Assembly: GCA_903849645.1 (NCBI GenBank)
Contig: CAINJJ010000041.1
Span: 62,001-126,000, forward strand
Direction of reading: 5' to 3'
DNA length: 64,000 nucleotides
Source of the DNA: an uncultured Acidobacteriaceae bacterium
GTDB lineage: Bacteria > Acidobacteriota > Terriglobia > Terriglobales > Acidobacteriaceae
Below are positions 10,745 through 19,274 of the stretch, piece by piece (positions within the stretch are counted from its first letter, which is position 1; the number at the start of each line of letters is the position of its first letter). The notes under the pieces are model-generated. The model was not told the DNA's origin. It did not search any database and was given only the letters and a program-made list of their open reading frames with translations. The translations under genes were made by a program, and so were the position numbers.

Positions 10745-12514
10745 CTAGCCCTGATGCGCCAGGACCTCTTCCCGCACCTTGGGCTGCTCGATGAGCTTGA
10801 CCGGGTAGTAGGAGTTGCGGGTGTACTGCTTGACCATGCGGTTGGTGTTGAAGAAGGAGCCGTTGAGGGCAACCGTGTTGCGCATCAGCCGCGCCCACTT
10901 CTCCGGCGATTGCGTGTAGAGCGGAACCACGGCGTTCTCCAGCTTCTGGTAGAGCGAGTTTGCCTCCTCTTCATCGTTGGCGCCGTCTTCAATGGCCCAG
11001 CCGGTGAAGCCTTCGATGCAGCCCTCGATCCACCATCCATCCAGGATCGACAGGCTGGGGACGCCGTTCAGAGCGGCCTTCATTCCGCTGGTGCCGGAGG
11101 CTTCATAGGGCCGCCGCGGGGTGTTGACCCACACATCCACGCCGGCGGTGAGCAGCGCGCCCAGATCCCATGCGTAGTTTTCGAGATAAACGATGCGCAG
11201 CACGCCGTTGGAGAGCTTGCCGGCGTCCTCAATGACCTGATGAATGAGGGCCTTGCCGGGCTCGTCCTGGGGGTGCGCCTTGCCCGCGAAGAGAATCTGT
11301 AATCCGCCCGCCTTGGTGGCAATCTCCAGCAGTCGCTTGGGATCGGTGAAAAGCAGGGTGGCTCGCTTGTAGGTGGCGGCGCGCCGGGCAAAGCCCAGGG
11401 TCAGCACCTTGGGGTCGAGCACGACGCCGGTGCGGGTGGCCACTTCCTCCAGCAGCGCCTTTTTGGCGCTCAAGTGGGCCGCGAGAATGTCCTTTTCAGG
11501 CAGGTCGATGGCGTTGCGCAGATAGAGGTTGTCCCGGCGCCAGGCGGGGATGTGCTGGTCCAGCATCTCCTGGATGGGCTCCGAAACCCAGGTGGGCGCG
11601 TGCACTCCGTTGGTGATGGAGTCGATGGCAAACTCCGGGAACATCTCCCGTGACACCTTGCCGTGCTGCATGGCCACGCCGTTGGCATAGCGGGAGAAGC
11701 GCAGCGCCAGCAGGGTCATGTTGAGCATTCCATCTTTGAAGCAGCCCAGTTTCTCCAGGCGCGCCGTCCGGTCGCCGCCGAGGATGCGGATGGACTGTTC
11801 AGTCGAGAAGCGGTCATGGCCGGCCGGGACCGGGGTGTGGGTGGTGAAGACGCACTTCTTGCGCACTTGCTCAATGTCGGTCTCGGTGGAGGCGCCGAGC
11901 GGTCCACCGCCCATCTGGCTCTCCAGCAGCCCCAGGGTCAGCAGGGCGGCGTGGCCTTCGTTCATGTGGAAGACGTTGACGCGGTGCCCGAGCGCCGCGG
12001 CCATGCGTACGCCGCCCATGCCGAGCACAATCTCCTGCTGCAGCCGGTAGTTGGTGTCGCCGCCATAGAGGTGATCGGTCAGGCCGCGGTCCCAGCCGGA
12101 GTTGCCGTCCACGTCGGTATCCAGCAGGTAGATGGGAACCACGTGCCCGTAGCGGCCCACCAGGTCATAGCGCCAACAGCGCACCGTGACCACGCGGTCT
12201 TCCACGGACACGGTAACCCGCGCAGGCTCTTCGGTGCAGAAGTCGGATGGATTCCAGGGCTGGATCTCTTCGCTTTGAAAGCCGGCCCGGTCCAGATGCT
12301 GCTGGAAGTAGCCCTTGCGGTGCACCAGCGTGAAGGCAACCAGCGGAACGCCCAGGTCAGCCGCTGAGCGCAGCGTGTCGCCTGCCAGGACGCCCAAACC
12401 GCCCGAGTAGGTGGGCATGCCGGGGTTGATCGCAATTTCCATCGAGAAGTAGGCAACTATACCCGAGCTGGGGAAGGTTTCGTACGAGAACGGTTTGGAT
12501 GAAGTGGGCTGCAT
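10745..12514 (-). CDS. glgP: alpha-glucan phosphorylase (short form)
   Basis: This is a second glycogen/maltodextrin phosphorylase of 589 residues, without any N-terminal sensor domain. It begins near the conserved [23 protein letters not shown] stretch typical of the TIGR02094 family. The PLP lysine is K479 in [14 protein letters not shown], followed by LSILDGWW. The substrate-loop motif [10 protein letters not shown] is intact. The family resemblance to the convergent gene is clear but they are not recent copies. Having two enzymes may separate constitutive from signal-controlled glucan mobilisation, which is inference. It lies downstream of galactokinase on the same strand with a gap of nearly 290 bases, so it probably has its own promoter. 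Confidence 0.93.
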   Translation of the reverse strand: MQPTSSKPFSYETFPSSGIVAYFSMEIAINPGMPTYSGGLGVLAGDTLRSAADLGVPLVAFTLVHRKGYFQQHLDRAGFQSEEIQPWNPSDFCTEEPARVTVSVEDRVVTVRCWRYDLVGRYGHVVPIYLLDTDVDGNSGWDRGLTDHLYGGDTNYRLQQEIVLGMGGVRMAAALGHRVNVFHMNEGHAALLTLGLLESQMGGGPLGASTETDIEQVRKKCVFTTHTPVPAGHDRFSTEQSIRILGGDRTARLEKLGCFKDGMLNMTLLALRFSRYANGVAMQHGKVSREMFPEFAIDSITNGVHAPTWVSEPIQEMLDQHIPAWRRDNLYLRNAIDLPEKDILAAHLSAKKALLEEVATRTGVVLDPKVLTLGFARRAATYKRATLLFTDPKRLLEIATKAGGLQILFAGKAHPQDEPGKALIHQVIEDAGKLSNGVLRIVYLENYAWDLGALLTAGVDVWVNTPRRPYEASGTSGMKAALNGVPSLSILDGWWIEGCIEGFTGWAIEDGANDEEEANSLYQKLENAVVPLYTQSPEKWARLMRNTVALNGSFFNTNRMVKQYTRNSYYPVKLIEQPKVREEVLAHQG

Positions 12515-12721
12515 GAACTTTCTTTCTCCGCGGCGCCTCCTGACCGCGAAGCGACGCTCTTGAATTGGAAAACTAAGAGTTTCGGCCGGACCTTCGCGGC
12601 TTTACTCCTTCTTTATCGGGCAAACTCCGTCCAATTTTATCAGGTATGGGAGTTTCGGCCTCGTATGGAGCGCGCATTCGCACCGCGCCGTGTGCATTCC
12701 AGAAGGGAACTCCAACGGTCT

Positions 12722-12800
12722 TGATGGGATTTCCATCGCACTCACAAGAGCGATGGGAACGTCCTCTCTCGTGAAAGAGAGTCTCCAGTCAGAGACCAGT
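12722..12800 (-). terminator. hairpin cluster after galK
   Basis: Immediately downstream of the galK stop on the minus strand are three short stems: GTCTC/GAGAC at about 12780-12796, CTCTCT/AGAGAG at about 12763-12780, and TTCCATCGC with a GCGATGGGAA partner at about 12729-12757. They probably end the galK transcript. The rest of the gap up to 12514 shows no gene. Confidence 0.4.
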
Positions 12801-12802
12801 CT

Positions 12803-13957
12803 CTAGGAAAGGCGGTGTGCTCCTCCCGAAGCGTGGCAGATGTGAATCTGCGGCACGATGCCGATCTGGTCCGCATATCTGCCGGCGAGCGCCTCGGCAA
12901 ACTCCGCGGCATGGGCCCGTTCCACCAGATTGATGGTGCAGCCTCCGAATCCCCCGCCGGTGAGCCGCGCGCCGATCAACCCCGGCAGGTCCTGCGCCAG
13001 GGCCACCATGGCATCGGCTTCCACGCAGCTAGCCTCAAAGTCCTGGCTGTAGCTGACGTGCGCCTCGGCCATCAGCCGGCCCAACTCCGCCATGTTGTTG
13101 CAGATCAAGGCCTCGGCGGCGGCCACCGTGCGTGTGTTTTCGGTAATCACGTGGCGCGCGCGCTTGAGGGCGTTGGGCGACATCTCCCCGCCCCAGAGCT
13201 TGAGGTCTTCCACCGTGGCGTCACGCAGGAATGTGACCCCCGGACGATGGCTGGCGATGACGGCGCAGGCCTCCTCCACCTGGGCGCGGCGGCTGGTATA
13301 TTCGCCCCCGGCCACGGAGTGCTTGACCATGGTGTTGGCAATCACCAGCGCCACGTCAGCCGGAATCGGCGCCAGCTTGAAGCTGAGGTCGCGGCAATCC
13401 AGCAGCAGCGCATGATCTTTGGCGCCGTTGGCGGAGATGAACTGGTCCATGATGCCGCAGTTGGCGCCCACAAACTCGTTCTCGGCCCGCTGGCAGAGGC
13501 GCGCCAGCACCGGCCCCGGATAGCTGACGCCGATGAGAGAAGTGACGGCCAGCGCCGTGACCACCTCGAGCGCGGCGGAGCTCGACAGGCCCGAACCCAG
13601 CGGCACGTCGCCCCACAGGCTCAGGCTGAAGGCAGGAATGGCATTGCCCTCGCCGGCAAGAATGGAAACCACCCCCATGGGGTAGTCGCTCCAGTGCTTG
13701 CTGGCGGCTTGGGGCAGGGCGGAAGCCTCAAATACCGCCTCGGCGCCATAGTTTTCTGAGTAGACGACGATTTTGCCGTCGGTGCGTGGGGAGATGCCGG
13801 CCAGGGTGGCGAAGTCGATGGCCGCGGGCATCACAAAGCCCTCGGCGTAGTCGGTGTGTTCGCCAATCAGGTTTACGCGGCCCGGCGCAACAAAGATGCC
13901 CGGCTCTGCGTTGAAGCGGTCGCGGTGCAAAGAGCGCAATACAGCGGGATCATGCAT
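12803..13957 (-). CDS. galK: galactokinase
   Basis: It phosphorylates alpha-D-galactose to galactose-1-phosphate, the entry step of the Leloir pathway, in the cytoplasm. At 384 residues it is a normal GHMP-family galactokinase. The galactose-binding signature GRVNLIGEHTDYAEGF lies near residues 27-42, the ATP-binding glycine-rich loop is PLGSGLSSSAALEV, and the C-terminal GHMP motif is GARLTGGGFGGCTINLV. The ATG lies one base after the stop of the upstream aldose epimerase, so the two are surely co-transcribed and probably coupled. No galT or galE is in the window. Confidence 0.96.
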   Translation of the reverse strand: MHDPAVLRSLHRDRFNAEPGIFVAPGRVNLIGEHTDYAEGFVMPAAIDFATLAGISPRTDGKIVVYSENYGAEAVFEASALPQAASKHWSDYPMGVVSILAGEGNAIPAFSLSLWGDVPLGSGLSSSAALEVVTALAVTSLIGVSYPGPVLARLCQRAENEFVGANCGIMDQFISANGAKDHALLLDCRDLSFKLAPIPADVALVIANTMVKHSVAGGEYTSRRAQVEEACAVIASHRPGVTFLRDATVEDLKLWGGEMSPNALKRARHVITENTRTVAAAEALICNNMAELGRLMAEAHVSYSQDFEASCVEADAMVALAQDLPGLIGARLTGGGFGGCTINLVERAHAAEFAEALAGRYADQIGIVPQIHICHASGGAHRLS

Positions 13958-13958
13958 A

Positions 13959-14930
13959 TCAGTTCACAACCTGTATGGGTTCAAGATCAACAATCATGGG
14001 CCATGCGAAGGACTCGCCGGGGGCGAGCGTGCGCGACCATGGTCCAGTTACGGCCAGCGAGTCCACGGGCGCGGTGGCCGGTTCCAGGGCGACGCAGGTC
14101 TGCTGCGGTCCCTGACCGCCGGGCCAGCCGCCATAGCAAATCCAGAGGCCGAGGTAAGGTGTGGCTGCCGGGTCAAAACCTACCCTGATGCGGACTCCGG
14201 CTTTGGGCCGTTCCAGGGAGCACCAATTTTCCGCGGCAGTCAAGGGCCCGGCAAACAGCTTGTCGCCGATGCCCGACTCCGGCGCCTGGGCCACACGCAG
14301 GTCGGTGCGGCTTCCGTTGACGAGCGTGGCGATGGGCCACTCAACCGGATCGCCACCGCTTCCGAGCCGTCCGCCGCCAGAACCTTCAAGGCGCAATTCG
14401 TGAATCGAGTCGGGCAGGACGATGGTATCCCCCGCCTCGGCCGTAAATAAAGGATGAGCCGCCCAGGACCAGGGCGTCGGGGAACTGCCGGTATTGGTGA
14501 CTTTGTAGTCCAGTTTCAGCCGCCAGCCGCTTTCAGTGGCGGTCAGGCTCGCGGCGCGTTCCAGCGTCAGCGGGAGCGAAAAGCACTCACCACGGAAAGC
14601 CGCGGAGGCTGTGGCGCTGGAGACCGGCGTCCAAACCACCCGCCAGAGGTCGCCGTGGTCGGGAACGGATGCAACGCCTCCTGCGGTCTCGACAGAGCAG
14701 GAAGCGACCGAGGGCAGGCACTCGTCCCAGCCGCTGGCGTCCCCGGCATCAAAGGACATGGTGCGGGTACGGGGCGCAAGCGGGTTGATCGGGGCCTGGA
14801 GGAGTTCGTGACCTTTGAAGCGAATGGAGGCGATTTTGCCGCCGAGTTGAGGAAGGAAGCTGACGGAGCAGTCCCCGGCCTGAATGAGAACGTTTTCTTC
14901 CGCGACGCCAATCACGCCTGTTTCGCCCAT
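13959..14930 (-). CDS. aldose 1-epimerase family protein
   Basis: This is a probable sugar mutarotase of 323 residues, forming a cassette with galactokinase, which uses the alpha anomer that a mutarotase supplies. Family features include a beta-sandwich pattern with FLPQLGGKIASIRFKGHELL near the N-terminus and the AHPLFTAEAGD segment, where the histidine would be a catalytic candidate. The start at 14930 is preferred because GGGAGAG lies eight bases upstream, overlapping the stop of the decarboxylase gene. A longer reading from 14996 would overlap that gene by 60 bases. It could instead belong to the DUF4432/YphB side of the superfamily, so the substrate is inferred from context. Confidence 0.82.
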   Translation of the reverse strand: MGETGVIGVAEENVLIQAGDCSVSFLPQLGGKIASIRFKGHELLQAPINPLAPRTRTMSFDAGDASGWDECLPSVASCSVETAGGVASVPDHGDLWRVVWTPVSSATASAAFRGECFSLPLTLERAASLTATESGWRLKLDYKVTNTGSSPTPWSWAAHPLFTAEAGDTIVLPDSIHELRLEGSGGGRLGSGGDPVEWPIATLVNGSRTDLRVAQAPESGIGDKLFAGPLTAAENWCSLERPKAGVRIRVGFDPAATPYLGLWICYGGWPGGQGPQQTCVALEPATAPVDSLAVTGPWSRTLAPGESFAWPMIVDLEPIQVVN

Positions 14931-14935
14931 CCCAG

Positions 14936-16306
14936 CTACTCTCCCATAACGGCCTCGCAAGCCGCCGCGAATCTCTCCCAGATGCGGTCCAGCCACGCTT
15001 CATGCTCCGGCTTCATCAACACGGAACGCAGGCAGGTGACCATCCCACCCCCGGCAAGGCCTGTCGCACGGCCATCCAGGGCAAACCAGGATTGCGGCAA
15101 TTGTACAAGGGCCAGATGCAAATCGTTCGTGGCGCAGGTTACAAAAATTTGATGCGCGAGCCGCGAGGCTTGCTCCGGTGTCTCCGCCGCCAGTTTCCAT
15201 ACCACGATGTCCAGTTCCGGAACGCCGACGGCCGGGGCCTGAAAACGTTCCCGCGGGTCCGTCCGCAGGCGCCGGTTCAGTTCCAAAGCGGCCGCGCGGC
15301 TGCGTGCCAGGTCCCTCGCAAACGCGCCGCCCGGCGCGAGGGGCAGCAGTTGCTGGGTGGCCCACAGCGCCACCGCCGAGGCCCCGGCGCGGGAGCACTC
15401 CAGGCTGATCTCGCCCAGGTGTAACTGGCTGGACGTGAAATAGGTATAGGGCGAGTCGTGCTTGTAGAACCGCCCCACCGCCGGGTCGCGGAAAAGCACG
15501 CAGCCGCACCCATAAGGCTGAAGCCCGTGCTTGTGCGGGTCAATCACAATGGAGTCCGCCTGCTCGATCGCCGCATAGGCCCGCCGCGCCGGCTCATCCA
15601 GGGCCTCGGGAATCAGCCGGAAGTAGCCCCCGTAGGCTCCGTCCACATGGACCCGGAAGCCATAGCGCTCCCGCAGCGCCAGAATCTGGTCCAGCGCATC
15701 CACGGCTCCGGCCGCCGTGGTTCCCAGCGTGGCCACCACCGTGCCCACATCGCCGCGGGCAAGCTCGGCTTCCAGGGCGTCCAGGCTCATCCGGCCGGCG
15801 TTGTCGGCCGCCACTTCGCCGAACTCCAGTTTGAGAACCGCCGAGATGCGCCGGTGCGTGTAATGCGCCTGTTCCGACGCCACGATGCGCTTGCCAGGCG
15901 CCAACTGCCCCGCCACCCAGAGCGCCTCCAGGTTGGCCAGAGTGCCGCTCGATGTCAGGTGCCCCAGAAACTCGTCCCAGCCAAACATGGCGGCAATCTG
16001 GCGGACCGCCTCTATCTCCATCTCCGAGCTGGCCCGCCCACCATCGCGCGCGTGGTTGTTGGGATTGATGTTCATGGCCAGGGCATAGGCGGCACGCGCC
16101 ACAGGGTGCGGCGGCTTGAGCATCTGGCCGGCATAGAGAGGATGGAAGTAGGGGTAGTTGTCTCCCAGGCGCCGGGCCACGCCCTCCAATACCTGTGCAA
16201 TCGCTGCGGCGTCCTGGTCGCTCTGGAAGGGCGGCAGGGAGCCAAACTGCGCTTCAAGTATCTCCGTGGCGCGGGATAAAAGACCGGGTACAAAGTCCTG
16301 GGGCAT
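14936..16306 (-). CDS. pyridoxal-dependent decarboxylase (group II)
   Basis: This is an aromatic-amino-acid/glutamate-type decarboxylase of 456 residues. The PLP lysine is K259 in the canonical DPHKHGLQPYGCG motif, and the substrate-side HVDGAYGG motif and SSGTLANLEAL cofactor loop are present. The ATG at 16306 (MPQDFVPG) is preferred, with GAGAAG a few bases upstream. A GTG four codons earlier is possible. Its stop codon lies within the ribosome site of the following epimerase gene, so the three minus-strand genes form an operon. The substrate cannot be named from sequence, and the link to galactose metabolism is not obvious. Confidence 0.9.
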   Translation of the reverse strand: MPQDFVPGLLSRATEILEAQFGSLPPFQSDQDAAAIAQVLEGVARRLGDNYPYFHPLYAGQMLKPPHPVARAAYALAMNINPNNHARDGGRASSEMEIEAVRQIAAMFGWDEFLGHLTSSGTLANLEALWVAGQLAPGKRIVASEQAHYTHRRISAVLKLEFGEVAADNAGRMSLDALEAELARGDVGTVVATLGTTAAGAVDALDQILALRERYGFRVHVDGAYGGYFRLIPEALDEPARRAYAAIEQADSIVIDPHKHGLQPYGCGCVLFRDPAVGRFYKHDSPYTYFTSSQLHLGEISLECSRAGASAVALWATQQLLPLAPGGAFARDLARSRAAALELNRRLRTDPRERFQAPAVGVPELDIVVWKLAAETPEQASRLAHQIFVTCATNDLHLALVQLPQSWFALDGRATGLAGGGMVTCLRSVLMKPEHEAWLDRIWERFAAACEAVMGE

Positions 16307-16556
16307 GGCGCTTCTCACGGTATCACAGCCAAAGGCGGCTGCGTAACACGCTTCCCTTCAACGAGTTTCGGTGGGACAAATCTCAAAATGGGACAAAAAA
16401 CGCCAATTTCTGCTGCCATAACTTGTGGCCGATGCTACACTACTGCCAGCGTTAGAGCCGAACCGGGCATCAGCAGTGCTCGCCCAACCAAGCAAGATTC
16501 TGCCAGTAGTCGCTCCGATTCATCCAGCGCAATTCAATTTAGGAAACACGACCAAA

Positions 16557-16757
16557 ATGGAACAAGGTACTGTGAAGTGGTTTAATGACGCGAAGGGCTT
16601 CGGCTTCATCTCGCGTCAGAACGGCGAAGACGTTTTCGTGCATTACTCTGCGATCAACTCCAGTGGATTCAAGAGCCTGCAAGAGGGTCAAGCCGTGCAG
16701 TTCAACGTAGTGAAGGGGCCCAAGGGCTGGCAGGCTGCCGACGTGCAGCCGCTCTAA
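16557..16757 (+). CDS. cold-shock-domain protein
   Basis: This is a 66-residue CspA-family RNA/DNA chaperone. It carries RNP1 (KGFGFISR) and RNP2 (DVFVHYSAI) with the surface aromatic residues in place, and starts [17 protein letters not shown] as usual. The ATG has AGGA 12 bases upstream. The preceding 250 bases have no gene. A long untranslated leader is common for csp genes and would fit here. A terminator follows the gene, so it is monocistronic. Whether it is cold-induced or constitutive cannot be told from sequence. Confidence 0.95.
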   Translation: MEQGTVKWFNDAKGFGFISRQNGEDVFVHYSAINSSGFKSLQEGQAVQFNVVKGPKGWQAADVQPL

Positions 16758-16798
16758 CCCGCAAGGCCGGATTCCGGCAGAATCTAGCAAACGCGCGC

Positions 16799-16833
16799 AA
16801 GGGCTGGGAGCAATCCTGGCCCTTCGGCGTTTT
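16799..16833 (+). terminator. terminator after the cold-shock gene
   Basis: AAGGGC pairs with GCCCTT around an inner GGA/TCC pairing, and the hairpin is followed within six bases by TTTT. It sits about 40 bases after the stop codon. Confidence 0.65.
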
Positions 16834-16871
16834 GTGGCTCAACCAGCCTTCCTGACCGGGAGTTCCCTGCA

Positions 16872-17807
16872 ATGACCGACAAGACGAACATCGCCGTCAT
16901 CCTGCTCACCTACAATGAGATGCTGCACCTCACGCGGGCCCTCGACTCCATCGAGAGTTTTGCGAGCGAAGTCTTTGTCGTCGACTCCTACTCCTCCGAC
17001 GGCACGGTCGAACTGGCGCGATCCCGAGGCGCGCAGGTCCTGCAACATCCCTTTGAGAATCAGGCCCGGCAATTCCAGTGGGCGCTCGATAATGCTCCCC
17101 TTACCGCCGATTGGGTCATGCGCCTCGATGCCGATGAGATTGTCGAGCAAGACCTTGGCCGCGAAATCGTCGAGAAGCTCCCGCTACTCCCTCCACAGGT
17201 AACAGGCGTTAACTTGCAGCGCAAGACCATCTTCCAGGGAAAATTCATCCGCTGGGGCGGCCGCTATCCCCTCACGTTGCTCCGCATCTGGCGTCGCGGC
17301 ACGGCGCGCATTGAAGACCGCTGGATGGATGAGCACATATATCTCACCGAGGGACGCGCAGTCACCTTTCGCGGCGGCTTCGCCGATCACAATCTGAACG
17401 ACCTGACCTTCTTTACCGAAAAGCACAATCAATACGCCAGCCGCGAGGCGCTCGACGTGCTCAACCGGCGCCTTCATCTCTTTCACGTGCAGCCCGCGCT
17501 GACCGCGGAGTCCACCTCGCGCCAGGCAAAGATCAAGCGACTCCTCAAGGAGTCTGTCTTTAACCGGATGCCGTTTGAACTCTCGGCGCTGGCTTACTTC
17601 CTGTTCCGGTACATCCTGCAACTGGGATTTCTCGATGGACGGCGCGGGCTCGTCTACCATGTTCTTCAGGGATTCTGGTACCGCTTTCTGGTCGGCGCCA
17701 AGCTGCGCGAACTTGAAGCGGCAGTTCGCAATGCCTCAAGCCGTGAAGAAGTCCTTCGCGAGGTTGGCCGCCTCGCCCGCAGGCAGATTATGGACGAGCC
17801 GGACTGA
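16872..17807 (+). CDS. family 2 glycosyltransferase, WaaE/KdtX-like
   Basis: This is a 311-residue inverting glycosyltransferase with the GT-A start (IAVILLTYNEMLHLTRALDSI), the VVDSYSSDGTVELA loop, and the metal-binding DxD as RLDADEIV. The C-terminal part (ADHNLNDLTFFTEKHNQYASREA) is typical of the WaaE-type lipopolysaccharide-core glucosyltransferases. That suggests transfer of a sugar to the inner core, which is inference. The gene stands alone after the cold-shock gene and is convergent with tspO. The ATG at 16872 fits the family start. Confidence 0.88.
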   Translation: MTDKTNIAVILLTYNEMLHLTRALDSIESFASEVFVVDSYSSDGTVELARSRGAQVLQHPFENQARQFQWALDNAPLTADWVMRLDADEIVEQDLGREIVEKLPLLPPQVTGVNLQRKTIFQGKFIRWGGRYPLTLLRIWRRGTARIEDRWMDEHIYLTEGRAVTFRGGFADHNLNDLTFFTEKHNQYASREALDVLNRRLHLFHVQPALTAESTSRQAKIKRLLKESVFNRMPFELSALAYFLFRYILQLGFLDGRRGLVYHVLQGFWYRFLVGAKLRELEAAVRNASSREEVLREVGRLARRQIMDEPD

Positions 17808-17889
17808 ATTTTCCCGGCAGCTCAATCTGCGCAAAGCCCCGCTTCAGGAAGTTGCGCCCACCATTTTCGGCTTGAGGGCAACATGCCGG

Positions 17890-18354
17890 TCAGTTCAGCC
17901 GCCAGAAAGCCCCGTTCAAAACCGAGGCAAAGCTCACCCAGGCCAGGTAGGGAGCCATCATCCAGGCGGCTACCGGCGACACCCTCGCGAAGAACAAGGT
18001 CGTGGCTCCAATCGCCAGCCATAGCACCAGTACCTCTGCGAACGCCGCCCCCAGCGCGTGCATCTTGAAAAAGATCAGAGACCAGGCAAAGTTCAGCGCC
18101 AACTGCACCAGAAAGAGGGCCAGACCCCAGGTGCGGAGCGGGGAAGGCGCAGCCTGCCACACCTGCCACGCGGCCACGGCCATCAACGCGTACAACAGGG
18201 ACCAGACCGGCCCGAAGATCCAGTTGGGAGGCGCGATCGACGGCCGCACCAGGGTCCGATACCAGCCGGGTATCTCCTGCGCCGTCCACGCGCCGCCCGC
18301 CCCGGCCACGGCAAAGCACAACATCACCCAGAACAGCAACCCTATCCAGCGCAT
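17890..18354 (-). CDS. tspO: TspO/MBR family membrane protein
   Basis: This is a 154-residue protein with five predicted membrane helices, of normal TspO length. Conserved features include RPSIAPPNWIFGPVWSLLYALM (the helix-1/2 loop), LNFAWSLIFF, and the final APYLAWVSFASVLNGAFWRLN. TspO proteins bind porphyrins and act in tetrapyrrole- or stress-related regulation. The ATG at 18354 starts MRWIGLLFW and has GGGA seven bases upstream. A longer reading from 18477 adds 41 residues with no family counterpart. The leader upstream contains a large hairpin described separately. Confidence 0.93.
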   Translation of the reverse strand: MRWIGLLFWVMLCFAVAGAGGAWTAQEIPGWYRTLVRPSIAPPNWIFGPVWSLLYALMAVAAWQVWQAAPSPLRTWGLALFLVQLALNFAWSLIFFKMHALGAAFAEVLVLWLAIGATTLFFARVSPVAAWMMAPYLAWVSFASVLNGAFWRLN

Positions 18355-18841
18355 CGTTCCCGTCCCTTCCAATCCGCAAACCGAGGGTACACCCATCCGG
18401 GGCCGCAGTTTGAGCAGGTTTGAATCGCCTTGCCTTCCTGCCTCTTCCCTGGACTGCCTGTTCCCAGTTGAGCCCATCGTCGTTGAAGTACGCCTGAGAG
18501 TGCAAGTGTGCGGATTCGTTTGATTTCACTGCGTCAAAGGGAGATGCCGGCCGCGATGACCTCGAAGGGTGAAGTCGCGTGCCGGCATCGGAGATAGAGA
18601 ACCAAAGGGCGAATCTTCCGGTTCGTGCTGTTGGGCTACGTCCGGATCTTCAAAACAACAATGAAACTGCCAGGTTCGGCCCACTTTCCTAGTCTTCACC
18701 GGCCATCATTCCTGCCAGTGAGGCCGATCCGTTATGGCCAGATCTATGGGTATAAGGCGCCGGTCTTGCTGTCTCCCCCCCCCAGGGGAGTGACCCCCGT
18801 CCGGCGCGCCAGGGGCCAAGGTCAAACCGCGCCGAGGCTCG
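18355..18841. other. gene-free stretch containing a large hairpin
   Basis: No convincing coding sequence is seen in about 490 bases. The notable element is a hairpin at 18543-18589: GATGCCGGC pairs with GCCGGCATC, continuing inward as CGCGA/TCGCG with a single bulged T and an 18-base loop. It lies about 190 bases upstream of the tspO start on the minus strand and lacks an adjacent T-run on either strand, so it may be a leader structure. Confidence 0.4.
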
Positions 18842-19111
18842 TCAGAGAGCCCAGCTCGGCGCATGGCCCAGAATCGCCGCGCCCGAATAGGCCACTGGCC
18901 CGTCCCATGCTGGAACCAGGAAGCCTCTCTGCGGATGGGCCTGCGGCCCGGCAGAGCTGCGGTGCTGGTCAATCAGAACTTTTTGGATCTCGCGCAGGGC
19001 CTCGGCCCGCTCCATCTTCGACTGCCGCTCCCAGAACATCACAAATCCCTGGCCGCATACGCAGCAGTTGGTTTCGGCGGACTCATTCGTGCTCTTGCAA
19101 AGTACCTGCAT
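18842..19111 (-). CDS. small hypothetical protein with one CxxC motif
   Basis: This 89-residue reading frame has an early CCVCGQGF motif, then a charged amphipathic stretch (SKMERAEALREIQKVLIDQ), and ends PAWDGPVAYSGAAILGHAPSWAL. The ATG at 19111 has GAGGG about six bases upstream, which supports translation. The composition looks protein-like, not like a reading-frame shadow, since no gene is encoded opposite it. I do not recognise the family. A single CxxC is too little for a zinc ribbon unless it dimerises. It may be a small conserved acidobacterial protein. Confidence 0.45.
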   Translation of the reverse strand: MQVLCKSTNESAETNCCVCGQGFVMFWERQSKMERAEALREIQKVLIDQHRSSAGPQAHPQRGFLVPAWDGPVAYSGAAILGHAPSWAL

Positions 19112-19215
19112 ACGCTACCCTCGCTCTGGCCGTTTCTTCCCAGCCACGAATGCAACAGTAGCCCGGTTCGCATTCCCGAGGGAATCACCCCAACCGGCAG
19201 CAGAGCCGTTCTTTT

Positions 19216-19261
19216 GGGGCAGCCGGGACTACCCCGAAAAGGGCAGACCCGGCTGCGCCCC
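19216..19261 (-). terminator. hairpin downstream of the M48 protease gene
   Basis: GGGGCAGCCGGG pairs with CCCGGCTGCGCCCC with one bulged base. The element sits 14 bases beyond the stop of the minus-strand protease gene. It is not followed by a T-run on that strand, so termination is probable rather than certain. Confidence 0.45.
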
Positions 19262-19274
19262 CATGCGCGCTCTG

